A DNA stretch of 64,000 bases from Silurus meridionalis (GCF_014805685.1 NC_060899.1:6807790-6871789), one strand, 5' to 3'; positions 13,881-26,366 are shown, counted from the stretch's first letter. Numbers and translations are program-made. Notes: generated by a model from the letters alone, not told the origin.

Positions 13881-14772
13881 TTAGCCTGAGATCTTTTGCA
13901 TGCAGCATCTCTACATGGAATCCCTGCATTTCTACATGCAATTTCCCAATATTCATTTTTCAGTCACAGTAAAAATGAATTGGAACTCAGTTATGACTGG
14001 AATTTTTCTTCTTTCATATGAGAATAATGATTTAGCAGTGGCTAAAACTTTGACATGTTGATTTTATGGCCACAGGCAGGAAGACACAAGGCTTATTTGC
14101 ATAATTTGAGGAGTTTGACCATTTGGCTTTAATTTCTGCTTAAATTTACTACACCCACATTCTCACCCTTTTTAATACAAATATCTTTTTTTAATTGTAC
14201 CAAATTAGTCTTATTAGTCTATTAAGCAACAAGCTTCAAGATGAGTATCTGTTTATAATAAGCAGAGAGTTAATAAAGATCAACACTTAAGTCTTGTGTA
14301 CTTCCTGGTTTGGCCAAATCAGACAGCCAGAAACAAGTGTGCACTGTATTAAAATCTCAGCAGTGTGTAAGTCTACTGAGTGCTGCTGAACTGGGACCAT
14401 TACCTATTATATAAAGAATCCCCGGTAAGGTTACTCATTATTCTCCCCTGATACTGGAGCACTATGTCTCATAAACGGAAAGTCACAAGTGCAGTATTGT
14501 GCTTCTTTTCCAGAACCAACAATACGTCACAGTAATGCAATAAAAAAAAATGTCTTTATTCATATATCTTTTTCTCCTTATCTCTTTGTCTCCCAGTGCC
14601 CACTGCCGGCATGACGCGCTTGGCACGCTCTCGTACCCACTCAGCGTCCAGCATGAACTCCGTGGAAGGTGCACGTAGCCGCACTCACAATAACTCTCAG
14701 CAGGAGGGTGCTGCTGCCAGCCCAGGTCACGAGAACCATGCCAGACCACAAACTATGGAGGTGTCCTGCTAA
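1244..14772 (+). CDS. ndrg3: NDRG3, N-myc downstream-regulated family protein (5'-partial)
   Basis: Coding exons are 1244-1306, 1436-1496, 6046-6132, 6464-6520, 6681-6784, 6923-6988, 7123-7174, 9572-9619, 9719-9754, 9887-9938, optional 13482-13520, and 14597-14772 (stop TAA). Phases agree at every join, giving 266 C-terminal residues without the optional exon; the family is about 360-375 long. Visible marks are [84 protein letters not shown] and the family C-terminus TMEVSC. NDRG proteins have an alpha/beta-hydrolase fold but are considered non-enzymatic, and the usual nucleophile-elbow serine is absent here (GVGAG). The tail has two RSRTH motifs, which suit SGK/AKT-type kinases. [15 protein letters not shown] and PQVVQPGK favour NDRG3 over NDRG1, and the downstream sla2 supports this. 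Which teleost copy (a or b) is unknown. Confidence 0.95.
2684..2876 (+). repeat. GT microsatellites in ndrg3 intron
   Basis: Two GT runs lie at 2684-2740 and 2848-2876. An imperfect duplication flanks the second: about 2801-2850 and 2932-2990 both read TGAAGTCA, then GAGAGG-CAGGG, then a GGGGTGG end. The upstream part, about 1650-2420, is unclassified and I see no gene in it. Confidence 0.75.
3141..4442 (-). mobile_element. hAT-family DNA transposon, internally deleted
   Basis: The 1302-bp element begins TAGGGCTGGGA and ends TTCCACCCCTA, which are imperfect inverted ends. It is flanked by a perfect 8-bp target duplication CTTTCGAG (3133-3140 and 4443-4450), as expected for hAT. Subterminal GATTC-rich sequence is present at both ends. 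Pieces of a BED-finger hAT transposase lie inside on the minus strand. It sits in an ndrg3 intron, antisense to the gene. Confidence 0.93.
3610..4209 (-). pseudogene. hAT transposase remnant (ZBED-type)
   Basis: An N-terminal piece (start codon at 4209) reads through [15 protein letters not shown], which looks like the start of a BED zinc finger. A second piece contains a YCGNTT motif. The C-terminal hAT dimerisation region ends at a TAG at 3610-3612 and contains [17 protein letters not shown] and [13 protein letters not shown]. The catalytic core between them is missing, so this is a deletion relic that could not encode active transposase. Confidence 0.85.
4451..6045 (+). other. ndrg3: ndrg3 intron, no recognised feature
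   Basis: This is the remainder of the large intron before the exon at 6046. It is AT-rich, with a short GT run near 5376-5400. I see no coding potential or classifiable repeat. Confidence 0.6.
8040..9290 (+). pseudogene. Tc1 transposase pseudogene
   Basis: Readable fragments are [31 protein letters not shown] and [15 protein letters not shown], and near the end DPIEHL followed by a stop and [10 protein letters not shown]. Many stops and frameshifts separate them, and the hAT insertion at 8372-8738 divides it. The DND of the second catalytic aspartate and the DPIEHL of the catalytic glutamate are still visible. Confidence 0.8.
8372..8738. mobile_element. Short non-autonomous hAT element nested in the Tc1 copy
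   Basis: The ends are CAGGGGTCACCAAC and GTTGGTGACCCTTG, inverted with one mismatch. The 8-bp duplications are CTTTAAAG (8364-8371) and CTTTAGAG (8739-8746), which differ at one base. There is no coding sequence inside the 367 bp. It must be younger than the Tc1 insertion it interrupts. Confidence 0.9.
9620..9621 (+). other. ndrg3: Non-canonical GC 5' splice site of ndrg3
   Basis: The exon ending CTG AAG (9619) is followed by GCAAGA instead of GT. Phase 0 on both sides, and the LLK/MADC junction known in the family, fix the exon end here. The intron is therefore GC-AG, ending CAG at 9716-9718. Confidence 0.8.
10688..10841 (+). repeat. SINE/LINE 3'-tail fragment
   Basis: The sequence CATGGTGCCCTGTGATGGAC, then a GGCATTCCATCCAGGGT block, and a (TGAA)n end matches the common tail of fish SINEs with an L2-type 3' end. 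No tRNA-like head is visible. Confidence 0.7.
10842..13481 (+). other. ndrg3: ndrg3 intron, with an AT microsatellite
   Basis: Long AT-rich intron between the exon ending 9938 and the optional exon at 13482. A (TA)n run covers 12785-12858. I see no gene or transposon that I can classify. Confidence 0.6.
13482..13520 (+). CDS. ndrg3: ndrg3 alternative cassette exon
   Basis: This 39-nt open exon lies between ACAG (13478-13481) and GTACCA. Joined to the upstream phase-1 exon it reads [13 protein letters not shown] and then continues [12 protein letters not shown] from the last exon. Skipping it also keeps frame, giving GYMPTAGM. The segment resembles the optional SHLSTES-type insert I recall in the longer vertebrate NDRG3 isoform. 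No transcript evidence is available here. Confidence 0.8.
13842..13877 (+). repeat. Poly(T) run
   Basis: An uninterrupted run of about 36 T in the last ndrg3 intron. It could be the reversed tail of a retroposed sequence, but I recognise no element next to it. Confidence 0.85.
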
Positions 14773-15950
14773 ATCTGTTAAATCTGCTTTTAATTGTTCT
14801 TATTACACCACATTCTCTCACATATTTCATCATTCATAATTTTAAAACCAGGCTTCTGGTATAATGAAACAATGCAATTTATGACTACTGAAATGAATTC
14901 ACACTCTGTATACACCTGTTGTTTTTTTTATTTTTTTTATTTAAGTCTTAATCAGTTCCTGATATGCAAGGAAGACTGATGTCTCTTTGGATAGAAGTGG
15001 TCATGTTCAGAAGGCACTTGTTCCTGAGAAGAATACATCTCCCTATCTCATTTTCAAATTATAGTGAAGACCAAACCACATTTCGCATCCCTCCCTACAT
15101 CTGCTCGTTCCATCTGGTTATCACCCCCACACCACTGACTTGTTTTTTTTTTTTTTTGTTATTCTGTTCACAGCAGCTTTGTATTCTTCTGTCAATATTC
15201 TGTGCTTTGTGAAAAAATCAGTCTCTAGAATGCAGACTAGTTGTTTAACTTGTTTTTCTGTACATTCTCGCACAAAAAAAAATCTACTGATAAGCATGTC
15301 CGTTTTAATGTAACTAAATGGAAGTGTATATTGGAAATTGTTTTTCTGTTCAGATTTCTGAAAATACTGTAGACATAAACAACCCTTGGGGTAACTTTGC
15401 ACTCTAGCAGAAATGTACTGATATATTTAGACCAGAACCCAAATTTTTCTGGCAGAGCTGCATTGTAGTAAACCGAGTTCTCGGTAGAACCCATTTAGAA
15501 ACTCGGACATGGCCAGAACAGCTAACTTTACATACACAGTTTTCTCTGTAGCCTCTTCAGAGAGGAAAACAGAGACATGGTCACGTATTAGAATCTCACA
15601 GTAGTTATAGAATTTTCAATCATTTAAACTCCCTGCAAACACAAATACTGACAAAGGGGTTTGGTTTGAACGTACTCCACAACTCCTGTACAATGGATAG
15701 ATGTTCCAGTTTACTTGAACTGTACTGAATACTTCCTCTATTAGATTTTGTAGCTATATTATTATGACTATTAATATAAATACTATTGCTATAATCCTTG
15801 GATGTGTATTCATTATCGCTCTATGATTGTACCGCCTTGAGTGAGCTTGCGACATCAAGCTTTGTCCTCCAATCATACAGGGGGCGCTGTACTTCTGCTG
15901 AGTGTGGTGATTTGTACTAATTAATAAAGTTAACGGTTCTACATAAAACT
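14773..15950 (+). other. ndrg3: ndrg3 3' untranslated region
   Basis: Sequence after the TAA stop, without coding potential. It runs to a plausible poly(A) signal near 15923. The exact cleavage site is inferred. Confidence 0.65.
15923..15928 (+). terminator. ndrg3: Putative ndrg3 poly(A) signal
   Basis: Canonical AATAAA about 1.15 kb after the ndrg3 stop codon. I chose it because unrelated repeats begin soon afterwards. Confidence 0.55.
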
Positions 15951-16079
15951 ATTGTCATGATTTTTCTGTCAAAACATTACTGAACATCTTTCTCCTTGTG
16001 TGTTTTCTTAAACAGCCTACACTAACCACTGTATCAGCAAATGTAGAGGCGTAGCGGTCGAAATTCCAACGTAATTTTA

Positions 16080-16830
16080 GAAAGATTGGCCAATCCTTTT
16101 CATTCCTGCCAAATTTTTGCCCAATCCCACCTGCTTCTGCAGAAACTTGGATTTCTCCCAACGACGCTTTCAGAAAGGTTGATCAACCTTGCCCACTCCT
16201 GCAGAAACGCTCGCGAAGGGATTACGCTCTGTAATTGTGGACCGATCCAAAATGCAGAAGTTTTGACTACTTTCAACCATTGCTACAAAAACTTGACCAC
16301 TCCTTCATTCTTCCTCAAAAGGCTTGACCAATATGTTGCCTATTTGAACAGGTTTGATTGATCTCAACTACTTCTTTAAAAATGAAAAAAAAAAAAACAG
16401 AAACCAATGCCAACTGCTTTCTCAGGAAGTTGACCAGTTTACCCACTCTCACCGAGTGCTTGTGCAATGCAGCTGCACGAAATTAAAAAGCTTCCTCCTA
16501 ATGACTTTTTTTCAAACCATCCCACGCACTATTCCAGGAAATTTGGCAAATTTTCCCCTCTCCGTAAAAGCATTTAACCAATTCTGATCACTTTCAGAAT
16601 TTGGTTACATTTTTCTTTTCAATTGACCAAACAAAAAATTTGACCAATCCTTATATTTTTCAATTGAAAGATTAACCAATCCTGCCTATTACTTCAGAAA
16701 ATTTGACCAATTAATATAACCCCCACAGAAATCTTTACCAATCACTCACACTGCTATGAAGTTGGACTTATCCAGCTCTTTCCAGAAGAAAGAATGTGTA
16801 ATTATCATTACTCCTGTGGGAAATTCACTA
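16080..16830. repeat. Highly diverged minisatellite
   Basis: The motif TTGACCAATCCT followed by pyrimidines and CTTCAGAAA recurs in diverged form roughly every 35-50 bases. Clear copies lie near 16084, 16172, 16292, 16431, 16640, 16671 and 16708. The copies share a consensus, but none is identical. It starts shortly after the ndrg3 poly(A) signal. I do not recognise the unit. Confidence 0.65.
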
Positions 16831-16893
16831 ATCCCAAATACACCTACAGGCTTTTTTTTGCACTTGTATTTGTAATCAGTATGTGTATTTAGA

Positions 16894-17122
16894 ATATGGT
16901 TTGGACATGTGCAGAGGAGGGACATGGGGTATATCGGTAGGAGAATGCTGAGGATGGACCCACCAGGAAGGAGGAAGACTAAGGAGGAGGTTTATGGATG
17001 TGGTGAGGGAAGACATGCAGGTAGTTGGGTTGAAAGAGGCAGATGAAGAGGACGGGGGTATGGAGACGGATGATCTGCTGTGGCGACCCCAAATGGGAGC
17101 AGCCAAAAGAAGAAGAAGAATA
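16894..17122 (+). mobile_element. LINE 3' end (RTE-like), copy 1
   Basis: The sequence carries the end of a reverse-transcriptase ORF (WFGHVQRRDMGYIGRRML, with one base difference in phase). It is followed by CTGTGGCGACCCCAAATGGG and a (GAA)n tail. Two further copies of the same family lie at 42727-43940 and 50218-50530. The family call is by resemblance only. Confidence 0.75.
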
Positions 17123-17830
17123 GTAGTAGAATATGAAATAAACCCAACTTTATATTTTCATTTAACTACAAATGTTCGCAATCTTTTGTTTCATCTTGTG
17201 CTTTGGGTTGTTCTCTTGTGAGATGGAGGATGGACGGCAACAAAAATATCTTCTAGAGGTAAGATCTCATCACTGTATGATTAAGGTGTTGGTGTTTGTT
17301 TGCTTGTGCTTGTTACTCTACCCCTTACCCCAGATTTTGGCAGAATGCAGGGCATTGGCACATGCAGGGAAAAATCCATGCAGCTGTTTTAATGCTACTG
17401 TGCTGCTAGCAGAGGTGGGAAGTATTGAAGTATTAATACTTCGTTACTGTACTTAAGTAGATTTTTTTGGTATCAGTACTTATTTTTTAGACAACTTTTT
17501 ACTTTTACTCATTACATTTTTACACAAATATCTGTACTTTCTACTTCTTACATTTTCAAAACAGACCTGCTACTTTAGTTTTAATCCATTTATTTGGTGA
17601 AATATATTTTTTATTTTCACTGCGTGCCAATTTCAGCCGAACAACCGATTTCCTTTCATTGCGTGTCTTTTTTAATCCACTGATGTATAAAGTCCTGTCT
17701 CTCACTCACCACAGATGTAGACTAGTTTATGGAGCTAAGCATCAGCAAGCAAAAGGCAGTAAGAAGTTTAGGGTTAATGTGGATGAGACAGAGGGAGTCA
17801 GTATATATATTTATATATATATATATATTA

Positions 17831-19433
17831 CAGTGAGGAAAATAAGTATTTGAACACCCTGCTATTTTGCAAGTTCTCCCACTTAGAAATCATGGAGGGG
17901 TCTGAAATTGTCATCGTAGGTGCATGTCCACTGTGAGAGACATAATCTAAAAAAAAAAAAATCCAGAAATCACAATATATGATTTTTTTTAACTATTTAT
18001 TTGTATGATACAGCTGCAAATAAGTATTTGAACACCTGAGAAAGTCAATGTTAATATTTGGTACAGTAGCATTTGTTTGCAATGACAGAGGTCAAACGTT
18101 CCCTGCAGTTTTTCACCAGGTTTGCACACACTGCAGGAGGGATTTTGGCCCACTCCTCCACACAGATCTTCTCTCGATCAGTCAGGTTTCTGGCCTGTCG
18201 CTGAGAAACACAAAGTTTGAGCTCCCTCCAAAGATTCTCTATTGGGTTTAGGTCTGGAGACTGGCTAGGCCACGCCAGAACCTTGATATGCTTCTTACAG
18301 AGCCACTCCTTGTTTATCCTGGCTGTGTGCTTCGGGTCATTGACATGTTGGAAGACCCAGCCTCGACCCATCTTCAATGCTCTAACTGAGGGAAGGAGGT
18401 TGTTCCCCAAAATCTCGCAATACATGGCCCCGGTCATCCTCTCCTTAATACAGTGCAGTCGCCCTGTCCCATGTGCAGAAAAACACCCCCAAAGCATGAT
18501 GCTACCACCCCCATGCTTCACAGTAGGGATGGTGTTCTTGGGATGGTACTCATCATTCTTCTTCCTCCAAACACGTTTAGTGGAATTATGACCCAAAAGT
18601 TCTATTTTGGTCTCCTCTGACCACATGACTTTCTCCCATGACTCCTCTGGATCATCCAAATGGTCATTGGCAAACGTAAGACGTGCCTGGACATGTGCTG
18701 GTTTAAGCAGGGGAACATACCGTGCCATGCATGATTTCAAACCATGACGTCTTAGTGTATTACCAACAGTAACCTTGGAAACGGTGGTCCCAGCTCTTTT
18801 CAGGTTATTGACCAGCTCCTCCCGTGTAGTTCTGGGCTGATTTCTCACCTTCCTTAGGATCATTGAGACCCCACGAGGTGAGATCTTGCATGGAGCCCCA
18901 GTCCGAGGGAGATTGACAGTCATGTTTAGCTTCTTCCATTCTCTTATGATTGCTCCATCAGTGGACCTTTTTTTCACCAAGCTGCTTGGCAATTTCCCTG
19001 TAGCCCTTTCCAGCCTTGTGGAGGTGTACAATTTTGTCTCTAGTGTCTTTGGACAGCTCTTTGGTCTTGGCCATGTTAGTAGTTGGATTCTTACTGATTG
19101 TATGGGGTGGACAGGTGTCTTTATGCAGCTAACGACCTCAAACAGGTGCATCTAATTTAGGATAATAAATGTAGTGGAGGTGGACATTTTAAAGTCAGAC
19201 TAACAGGTCTTTGAGGGTCAGAATTCTAGCTGATAGACAGGTGTTTAAAATACTTATTTGCAGCTGTATCATACAAATAAATAGTGTAAAATTCATATAT
19301 TGTGATTTCTGGATTTTTTTTTAGATTATGTCTCTCACAGTGGACATGCACCTACGATGACAATTTCAGACCCTCCATGATTTCTAAGTGGGAGAACTTG
19401 CAAAATAGCAGGGTGTTTAAATACTTATTTTCC

Positions 19434-19438
<5 letters not shown>
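17831..19438 (-). mobile_element. Tc1/mariner element, nearly full length
   Basis: About 1.6 kb with long inverted ends. The left arm CAGTGAGGAAAATAAGTATT is matched in reverse at 19419-19437. TA-rich microsatellites adjoin both ends, as expected for TA-targeted insertion. It carries one minus-strand transposase frame with a single frameshift. It is nested in the 17410-28852 composite. Confidence 0.92.
18051..19074 (-). pseudogene. Tc1 transposase, frameshifted and catalytically altered
   Basis: The frame starts ATGGCCAAGACCAAAGAG at 19074 and ends CTKY before the stop at 18051. It would be 340 residues but for one extra base in a run of A at about codon 37, which breaks the N-terminal helix-turn-helix region. 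The remainder is open. Family motifs are present, such as [19 protein letters not shown] and [14 protein letters not shown]. The first DDE aspartate (WSDET in relatives) is WSEET, and the second (QHDND) is QHVND, while the glutamate in NPIEN remains. The protein is therefore predicted inactive even apart from the frameshift. Confidence 0.92.
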
Positions 19439-19518
<80 letters not shown>

Positions 19519-19525
19519 GTATATA

Positions 19526-19577
<52 letters not shown>
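19439..19577. repeat. (AT)n microsatellite
   Basis: About 140 bp of almost pure AT repeat with a few TATG variants, abutting the right end of the Tc1 element. A shorter AT run lies on its left at about 17803-17829. Confidence 0.95.
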
Positions 19578-19587
<10 letters not shown>

Positions 19588-20224
19588 CTTCAAATAAAAA
19601 TATCTTTAATCAGTAAACTTTTGTTTTATTTCTGCGCCAAGTCTCAAATCAAACACCAAAATCCGCCATGATTCACACAATTAACTCTCTTGTTTTGTGG
19701 GGTTTTCCCTCATAATGGTGACACAAACTTAAATTACTGTCTTTATTGATCATACAGATAAAAACAATACATCATTCAAATCTGTAAAATGTCTATAATT
19801 TTCTATATATAAGCTTCCTGACTTGACTTGAAGAGGTGCAGTCTCTCCGGTATCACCTCATTAACTGTCCGTGTGGAAACATAGCAAAGGCTCTTAATGA
19901 TGTCCACACATCTCTGCACTGATATAGCCTTTATATTTAATCACTGTACATATGCTTACATATATATCACATGCTGTACATATGATACATGTTTAACACC
20001 TCCAAGCTGCCAGTTTTGGGCACCTGAGCAAGCACTTAACTCACTACTGCTCATTTAGTAAATGAGATCATTAAGAGTCGCTCGGGATAAACACTTCCAA
20101 CAACAGCAAGGCTTTTACCACAAAGCTGTCAAGTCCTACAGCTCAACTTTGGTTTTTTGTGGGGTTTATCCTTCGTTTCATACCAGCAAAGCAAGCAATT
20201 CAGAACAGACATAAACACAGAAAG
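19578..20224. other. Composite interior, unclassified
   Basis: No gene is visible. From about 20100 the sequence resembles the spacer of the tRNA-like modules (ACCACAAAGCTGTCAAG, then TTTATCCTTCGTTTCAT). Confidence 0.5.
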
Positions 20225-20285
20225 CAGAATTCAAACCCGGAACCCCACCAACAGCGAAAAACCAGTCTTATTCCACTGAACCATC
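20225..20285 (-). repeat. tRNA-like module 1
   Basis: Read on the minus strand, an A-box-like GATGGTTCAGTGGAATAAG is followed by a B-box-like GGGTTTGAATTCTGC at tRNA spacing. It is followed on the plus strand by the shared spacer AGAGCAGGTCTATCT at 20314. Confidence 0.6.
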
Positions 20286-20349
20286 AAGGGGGACAGGCTG
20301 CCAAGCATCTTTAGAGCAGGTCTATCTATACTTTCAACCCACTTAACCC

Positions 20350-20658
20350 ACTGAGCCACCACTGCTGACAAGCATGTGCGCTTTTTGGACGGCTCATCCT
20401 TTGTTTAATGACAGCGCAGTGATGGGACTGTGGCATGTGGGACTGGATTAAAAACCTTATCACCAGCATAGACTATATTCAGGCACAAGCATTAACCCAC
20501 TGAGCCAAGACAGACAAGTGCTTTTTTTTTTTTTGGTGGGGTTACATTTCATTTGGTCCAGGAGTTTAATTTACCAACACAGAAACCAGCTTGAACAGAA
20601 ATCAAACTCTCAAACTCATCCTCGTGGGGATACTGATATTAAGCCACTAGGCTATCAC
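20350..20658. repeat. Left copy of a long direct repeat
   Basis: The segment starts near CACTGAGCCACCACTGCTGA and ends near CCACTAGGCTATCAC. It is repeated with substitutions and small insertions at 27060-27438. The two copies bracket most of the tRNA-like array. It holds A-box-like sequences at about 20343 and 20490 and a weak module at 20598-20658. Confidence 0.75.
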
Positions 20659-20834
20659 AGCCAATGAGTTCAAGCCCTCCTCTTGTACTGGTTTATCTTT
20701 CCTCTGAGCAAAGCAAGCACCTAATGCAAAAAAAAAAAAAAAAACACCCAGACTAGGCCTCAAAAGCTGAATAATACAAGCATGGAGGTTCTGGGCTTAA
20801 ACCACTGGGCCATCATAGCTGAACGAAGAGACCA

Positions 20835-20892
20835 AGACTTGAACCCTGATCCACTCTTTTACAGAGAAATGGCCGTAAACCACTGAGCCATC
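20835..20892 (-). repeat. tRNA-like module 2
   Basis: On the minus strand it reads TGATGGCTCAGTGGTTTACGG and then CAGGGTTCAAGTCTTGG. Both pol III box-like sequences are close to consensus. No full cloverleaf is evident. Confidence 0.6.
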
Positions 20893-21525
20893 ATAGATGG
20901 CAGCAGCCCCACCCCTTTTAATACCAGCAAAGCTTTACTCTAAACATAGACAGGGAAATAAAACAGACCACAAAGTGAACTCCAGTTGGCACCATCAGGG
21001 AGGTACGTACCTACACCCTCTGAGCCAAAACAATTGTAGAAAAAAGCTCAACTCTGTTGAGTATGAACAAAGCAAACATGGAAAGTGTTAGTTTAAGTGT
21101 TTTAGGAAGAGGTAGGTCTACAACTGTCGCTTGAAGAAAGCCAGAGTCTCCGCTGTTCATACATCTAGGGGACATTCATTCCACCACCCCGGTGCCAGAA
21201 GAGAGAAGAGCCTAAAAGTATACTTACCTCTCATCCTGAGAGAAGGTGGTACCAGTCGAGCAGTGCTGGAGGATCTCCGACAGCGTGGTGACGAGGTAAA
21301 ATGGTGCTGGGATGACCAGCAGATGTGGACCCCCTCAATGTTACCTGGTATGAGCGACCGTGAAGGTAGAAAGCAAACCATTTCCATGCTGCTCCACGGA
21401 TACCAAGGCTCCTGAGGGTGGACAAGAGAGTCTTGTGGTTGACTGTGTTTTATCATGGTACAAGAATGACCTCAGTGGTGCAGGTGTTGGACTTGTGGTT
21501 CTTGTACAGTTTAGTCATTTCTCGT

Positions 21526-21770
21526 AGGGTGGTGGTAGTAGCTTGGTAGTTAAGGCTTTGGTTTTTGGGTCAAAAGGTGACAAGTTCCAATCCCAACAGT
21601 AGCAATCTGCCACTGTGCGCTTGTGCCAGGCCCATAGCCCTCCTTTGTTTGGTTGTAGGTTTCTCATAGATTTCCAGTTACTGAGAGAATGTACAGGAAG
21701 GAGAAGTTTTGACCCCTTTACCATCATGACCTAAGAGAAAACAGTGGTCTCCTAACTATAGAAAAGCCAA
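21526..21770 (+). repeat. tRNA-derived SINE
   Basis: The head GTAGCTTGGTAGTTAAGG (A-box-like) and AAGTTCCAATCCCAAC (B-box-like) is followed by a body with CTGCCACTGTGCGCTTG and GGCCCATAGCCCTC. This head-body order resembles a widespread fish tRNA SINE. It is a diverged copy. Confidence 0.7.
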
Positions 21771-21803
21771 GAGTCCAATAAGCAATGGCTTGTTTGCCTC
21801 TCC

Positions 21804-21868
21804 TGTGTTGGTGTAATGGTCAGTGAAGTGGTTGCTGCTACTTGATTTACCCGGTTCGAATCCTACCG
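21804..21868 (+). repeat. tRNA-like module 3
   Basis: Plus strand TTGGTGTAATGGTCAGTG (A-box-like) and CCGGTTCGAATCCTACC (B-box-like) are separated by a tRNA-sized gap. It is in the opposite orientation to most other modules of the composite. Confidence 0.65.
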
Positions 21869-21945
21869 CTTAGCTTTTCTTTAAATTGTCTAAAAAGTTT
21901 TAAAAAAGAACCAAAAAAGGTCCTAAAAATCAGGTTCTTGCAGGA

Positions 21946-22015
21946 GATCCTGTGGCTCAATTGGAAGAGCTTTGCCTCTGGGTTGAGAGGTTGCCGGTTC
22001 AAACCCCAGCCAGGG
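21946..22015 (+). repeat. tRNA-like module 4
   Basis: It reads CCTGTGGCTCAATTGGAAG, a central TTTGCCTCTGGGTTGAGAGG stem-like piece, then GCCGGTTCAAACCCCAGCC. This is the most tRNA-like module here. The T-arm nearly pairs, but there is no clear acceptor stem. Module 5 shares its central CCTCTG...CAGAGG region on the other strand. Confidence 0.7.
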
Positions 22016-22354
22016 CTCAAAGTTAAGAGTGTGGAAGGTTCCGGTGACCGTAGTGTCAGAAATGGCTGCGTGGAAGGTTGGATGTGGACGGTTTCGGAGG
22101 GTGTATCCTGGAGCAGGGGGGCAATATCCGGGCATCTGCCCCCCTGGCGTCTGAGAAGCTGAAAACAGGGGTTATAAAGCAAAAACGTCCAAAAAATTAT
22201 CTACTTAGTTTTGCATATCTAGGGAAAAATTCTGCCAAAAACCTACCCCCCTAACTTTTTCTGAGGCTGTGAAGTCTTCACAGCCTTTGTTCACAGTCAA
22301 CCAAACCATTGCTCACCACACACTACTTTCCACACAGCTTACCCAGTGTGGGGA

Positions 22355-22420
22355 CAAGCCAGATTCAAACCAGCAACCTCTGAGCTCAGAGGCAAGGCTT
22401 TTATCACAAAGCCATCAAGT
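22355..22420 (-). repeat. tRNA-like module 5
   Basis: On the minus strand it reads GATGGCTTTGTGATAAAAG, CCTCTGAGCTCAGAGG (a perfect palindrome where the anticodon arm would lie), then GCTGGTTTGAATCTGGC. It looks homologous to module 4 but is inverted. Confidence 0.65.
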
Positions 22421-22507
22421 ACCACAACTCACCTTCTTTTTTTGGGGGGTTTATCCTTCGTTTCATGCTTCAAAGCAAGAAATTCAGACCAGAGAGAAAC
22501 ACAGAAA

Positions 22508-22569
22508 GCAGGATTCGAACCCTGAACCCCACCTACAGCAAAATACCAGTCTTAACCCACTGAGCCATC
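22508..22569 (-). repeat. tRNA-like module 6
   Basis: On the minus strand it reads GATGGCTCAGTGGGTTAAG and TCAGGGTTCGAATCCTGC, both strong box matches. The spacer with GAGCAGGTCTATCT follows at 22598. It begins the clearest tandem part of the array. Confidence 0.68.
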
Positions 22570-22683
22570 GGGAAGGACCGGCTGTGACGATTGATTGGAG
22601 CAGGTCTATCTTTTCTTTCAAACTATCAACACAAGAATATAATGCTAAAGACAGACGTAGGAAGCAAAACCATATCGTGACTA

Positions 22684-22745
22684 GCAGGATTCGAATCCTG
22701 ATTCACACCATTAGCAAGGTATCAGCATTAACCCACTGAACCATC
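22684..22745 (-). repeat. tRNA-like module 7
   Basis: On the minus strand it reads GATGGTTCAGTGGGTTAATG and TCAGGATTCGAATCCTGC. It lies 176 bp from module 6 in the same register, with the same flanking spacer. Confidence 0.68.
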
Positions 22746-22807
22746 AGGAAGGACAAGTTGGAAAACTTGTTTAGAGCAGGTCTATCTTTCTTTTTAACCC
22801 ATCAAAA

Positions 22808-25714
<2,907 letters not shown>

Positions 25715-25772
25715 CAAGCAGGAAGATGTAGGAATCAGGAATTTAACCTACCTTATGACTAGCAGACAGAAA

Positions 25773-25833
25773 GCCAGGTTTGAACCCTGACCACCAACAT
25801 TAGCAAAGTACCAGCCTTAACCCACTAAGCCAT
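25773..25833 (-). repeat. tRNA-like module 8
   Basis: On the minus strand it reads GATGGCTTAGTGGGTTAAGG and TCAGGGTTCAAACCTGGC. The shared spacer GAGCAGGTCTATCT follows at 25864. Confidence 0.65.
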
Positions 25834-25986
25834 CAGAAAAAAACAGGATGGGAAACTTGATTAGAGCAGGTCTATCTTTCGTTTCAAACCATCAACACAA
25901 GAATTTAACGCTAAAGAAAGATGTAGGAAGCGAATACAGATGTAAGTAGCACAAGTTGAACCCACATTGTAAATAGCAGGAAGAAA

Positions 25987-26048
25987 GCAGGATTCGAACC
26001 ATGATCCCCACCACCGGCGAGATACCAACGTTAACCCGTTGAACCATC
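25987..26048 (-). repeat. tRNA-like module 9
   Basis: On the minus strand it reads GATGGTTCAACGGGTTAACG and TCATGGTTCGAATCCTGC. It lies about 214 bp from module 8 with the same spacer. Confidence 0.65.
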
Positions 26049-26174
26049 GGTGAGGACAGGCTAGGAAGCTTCTTTAGAGCAGGTCTATCTTTCTTTTCAA
26101 CCCATTAAAAACAAAAATATATCGCTAAAGAAAGATGTAGGAAGTGAATCCTGATCGTGACTGGCAGGCAGAAA

Positions 26175-26236
26175 GCAGGATTCGAACCCTGAACTCCACC
26201 AAAAGCAAGACACCTGATTTAACCCACTGAACCATT
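26175..26236 (-). repeat. tRNA-like module 10
   Basis: On the minus strand it reads AATGGTTCAGTGGGTTAAAT and TCAGGGTTCGAATCCTGC. It lies about 188 bp from module 9 in register. Confidence 0.67.
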
Positions 26237-26366
26237 AGGGAAGACAGGCTGGGAAGTTTGTTTAGAGCAGGTCTATCTACCTTTAAACCATCAACAAAAG
26301 AATATAAAGCTAAAGAAAGATTTAGGAAGCAGGAACATAACCTACATCGCAACTAACAGACAGAAA

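Noticed and set aside
1244..14772. Assignment as NDRG1
   Set aside because: The serine/arginine-rich tail recalls NDRG1, but the core motifs (DPCAKGW, PQVVQPGKL), the cassette exon and the sla2 neighbour fit NDRG3 better.
22269..22739. A 156-codon plus-strand open frame
   Set aside because: It overlaps three minus-strand tRNA-like modules, has no recognisable domain, and its open length follows from the repeat composition.
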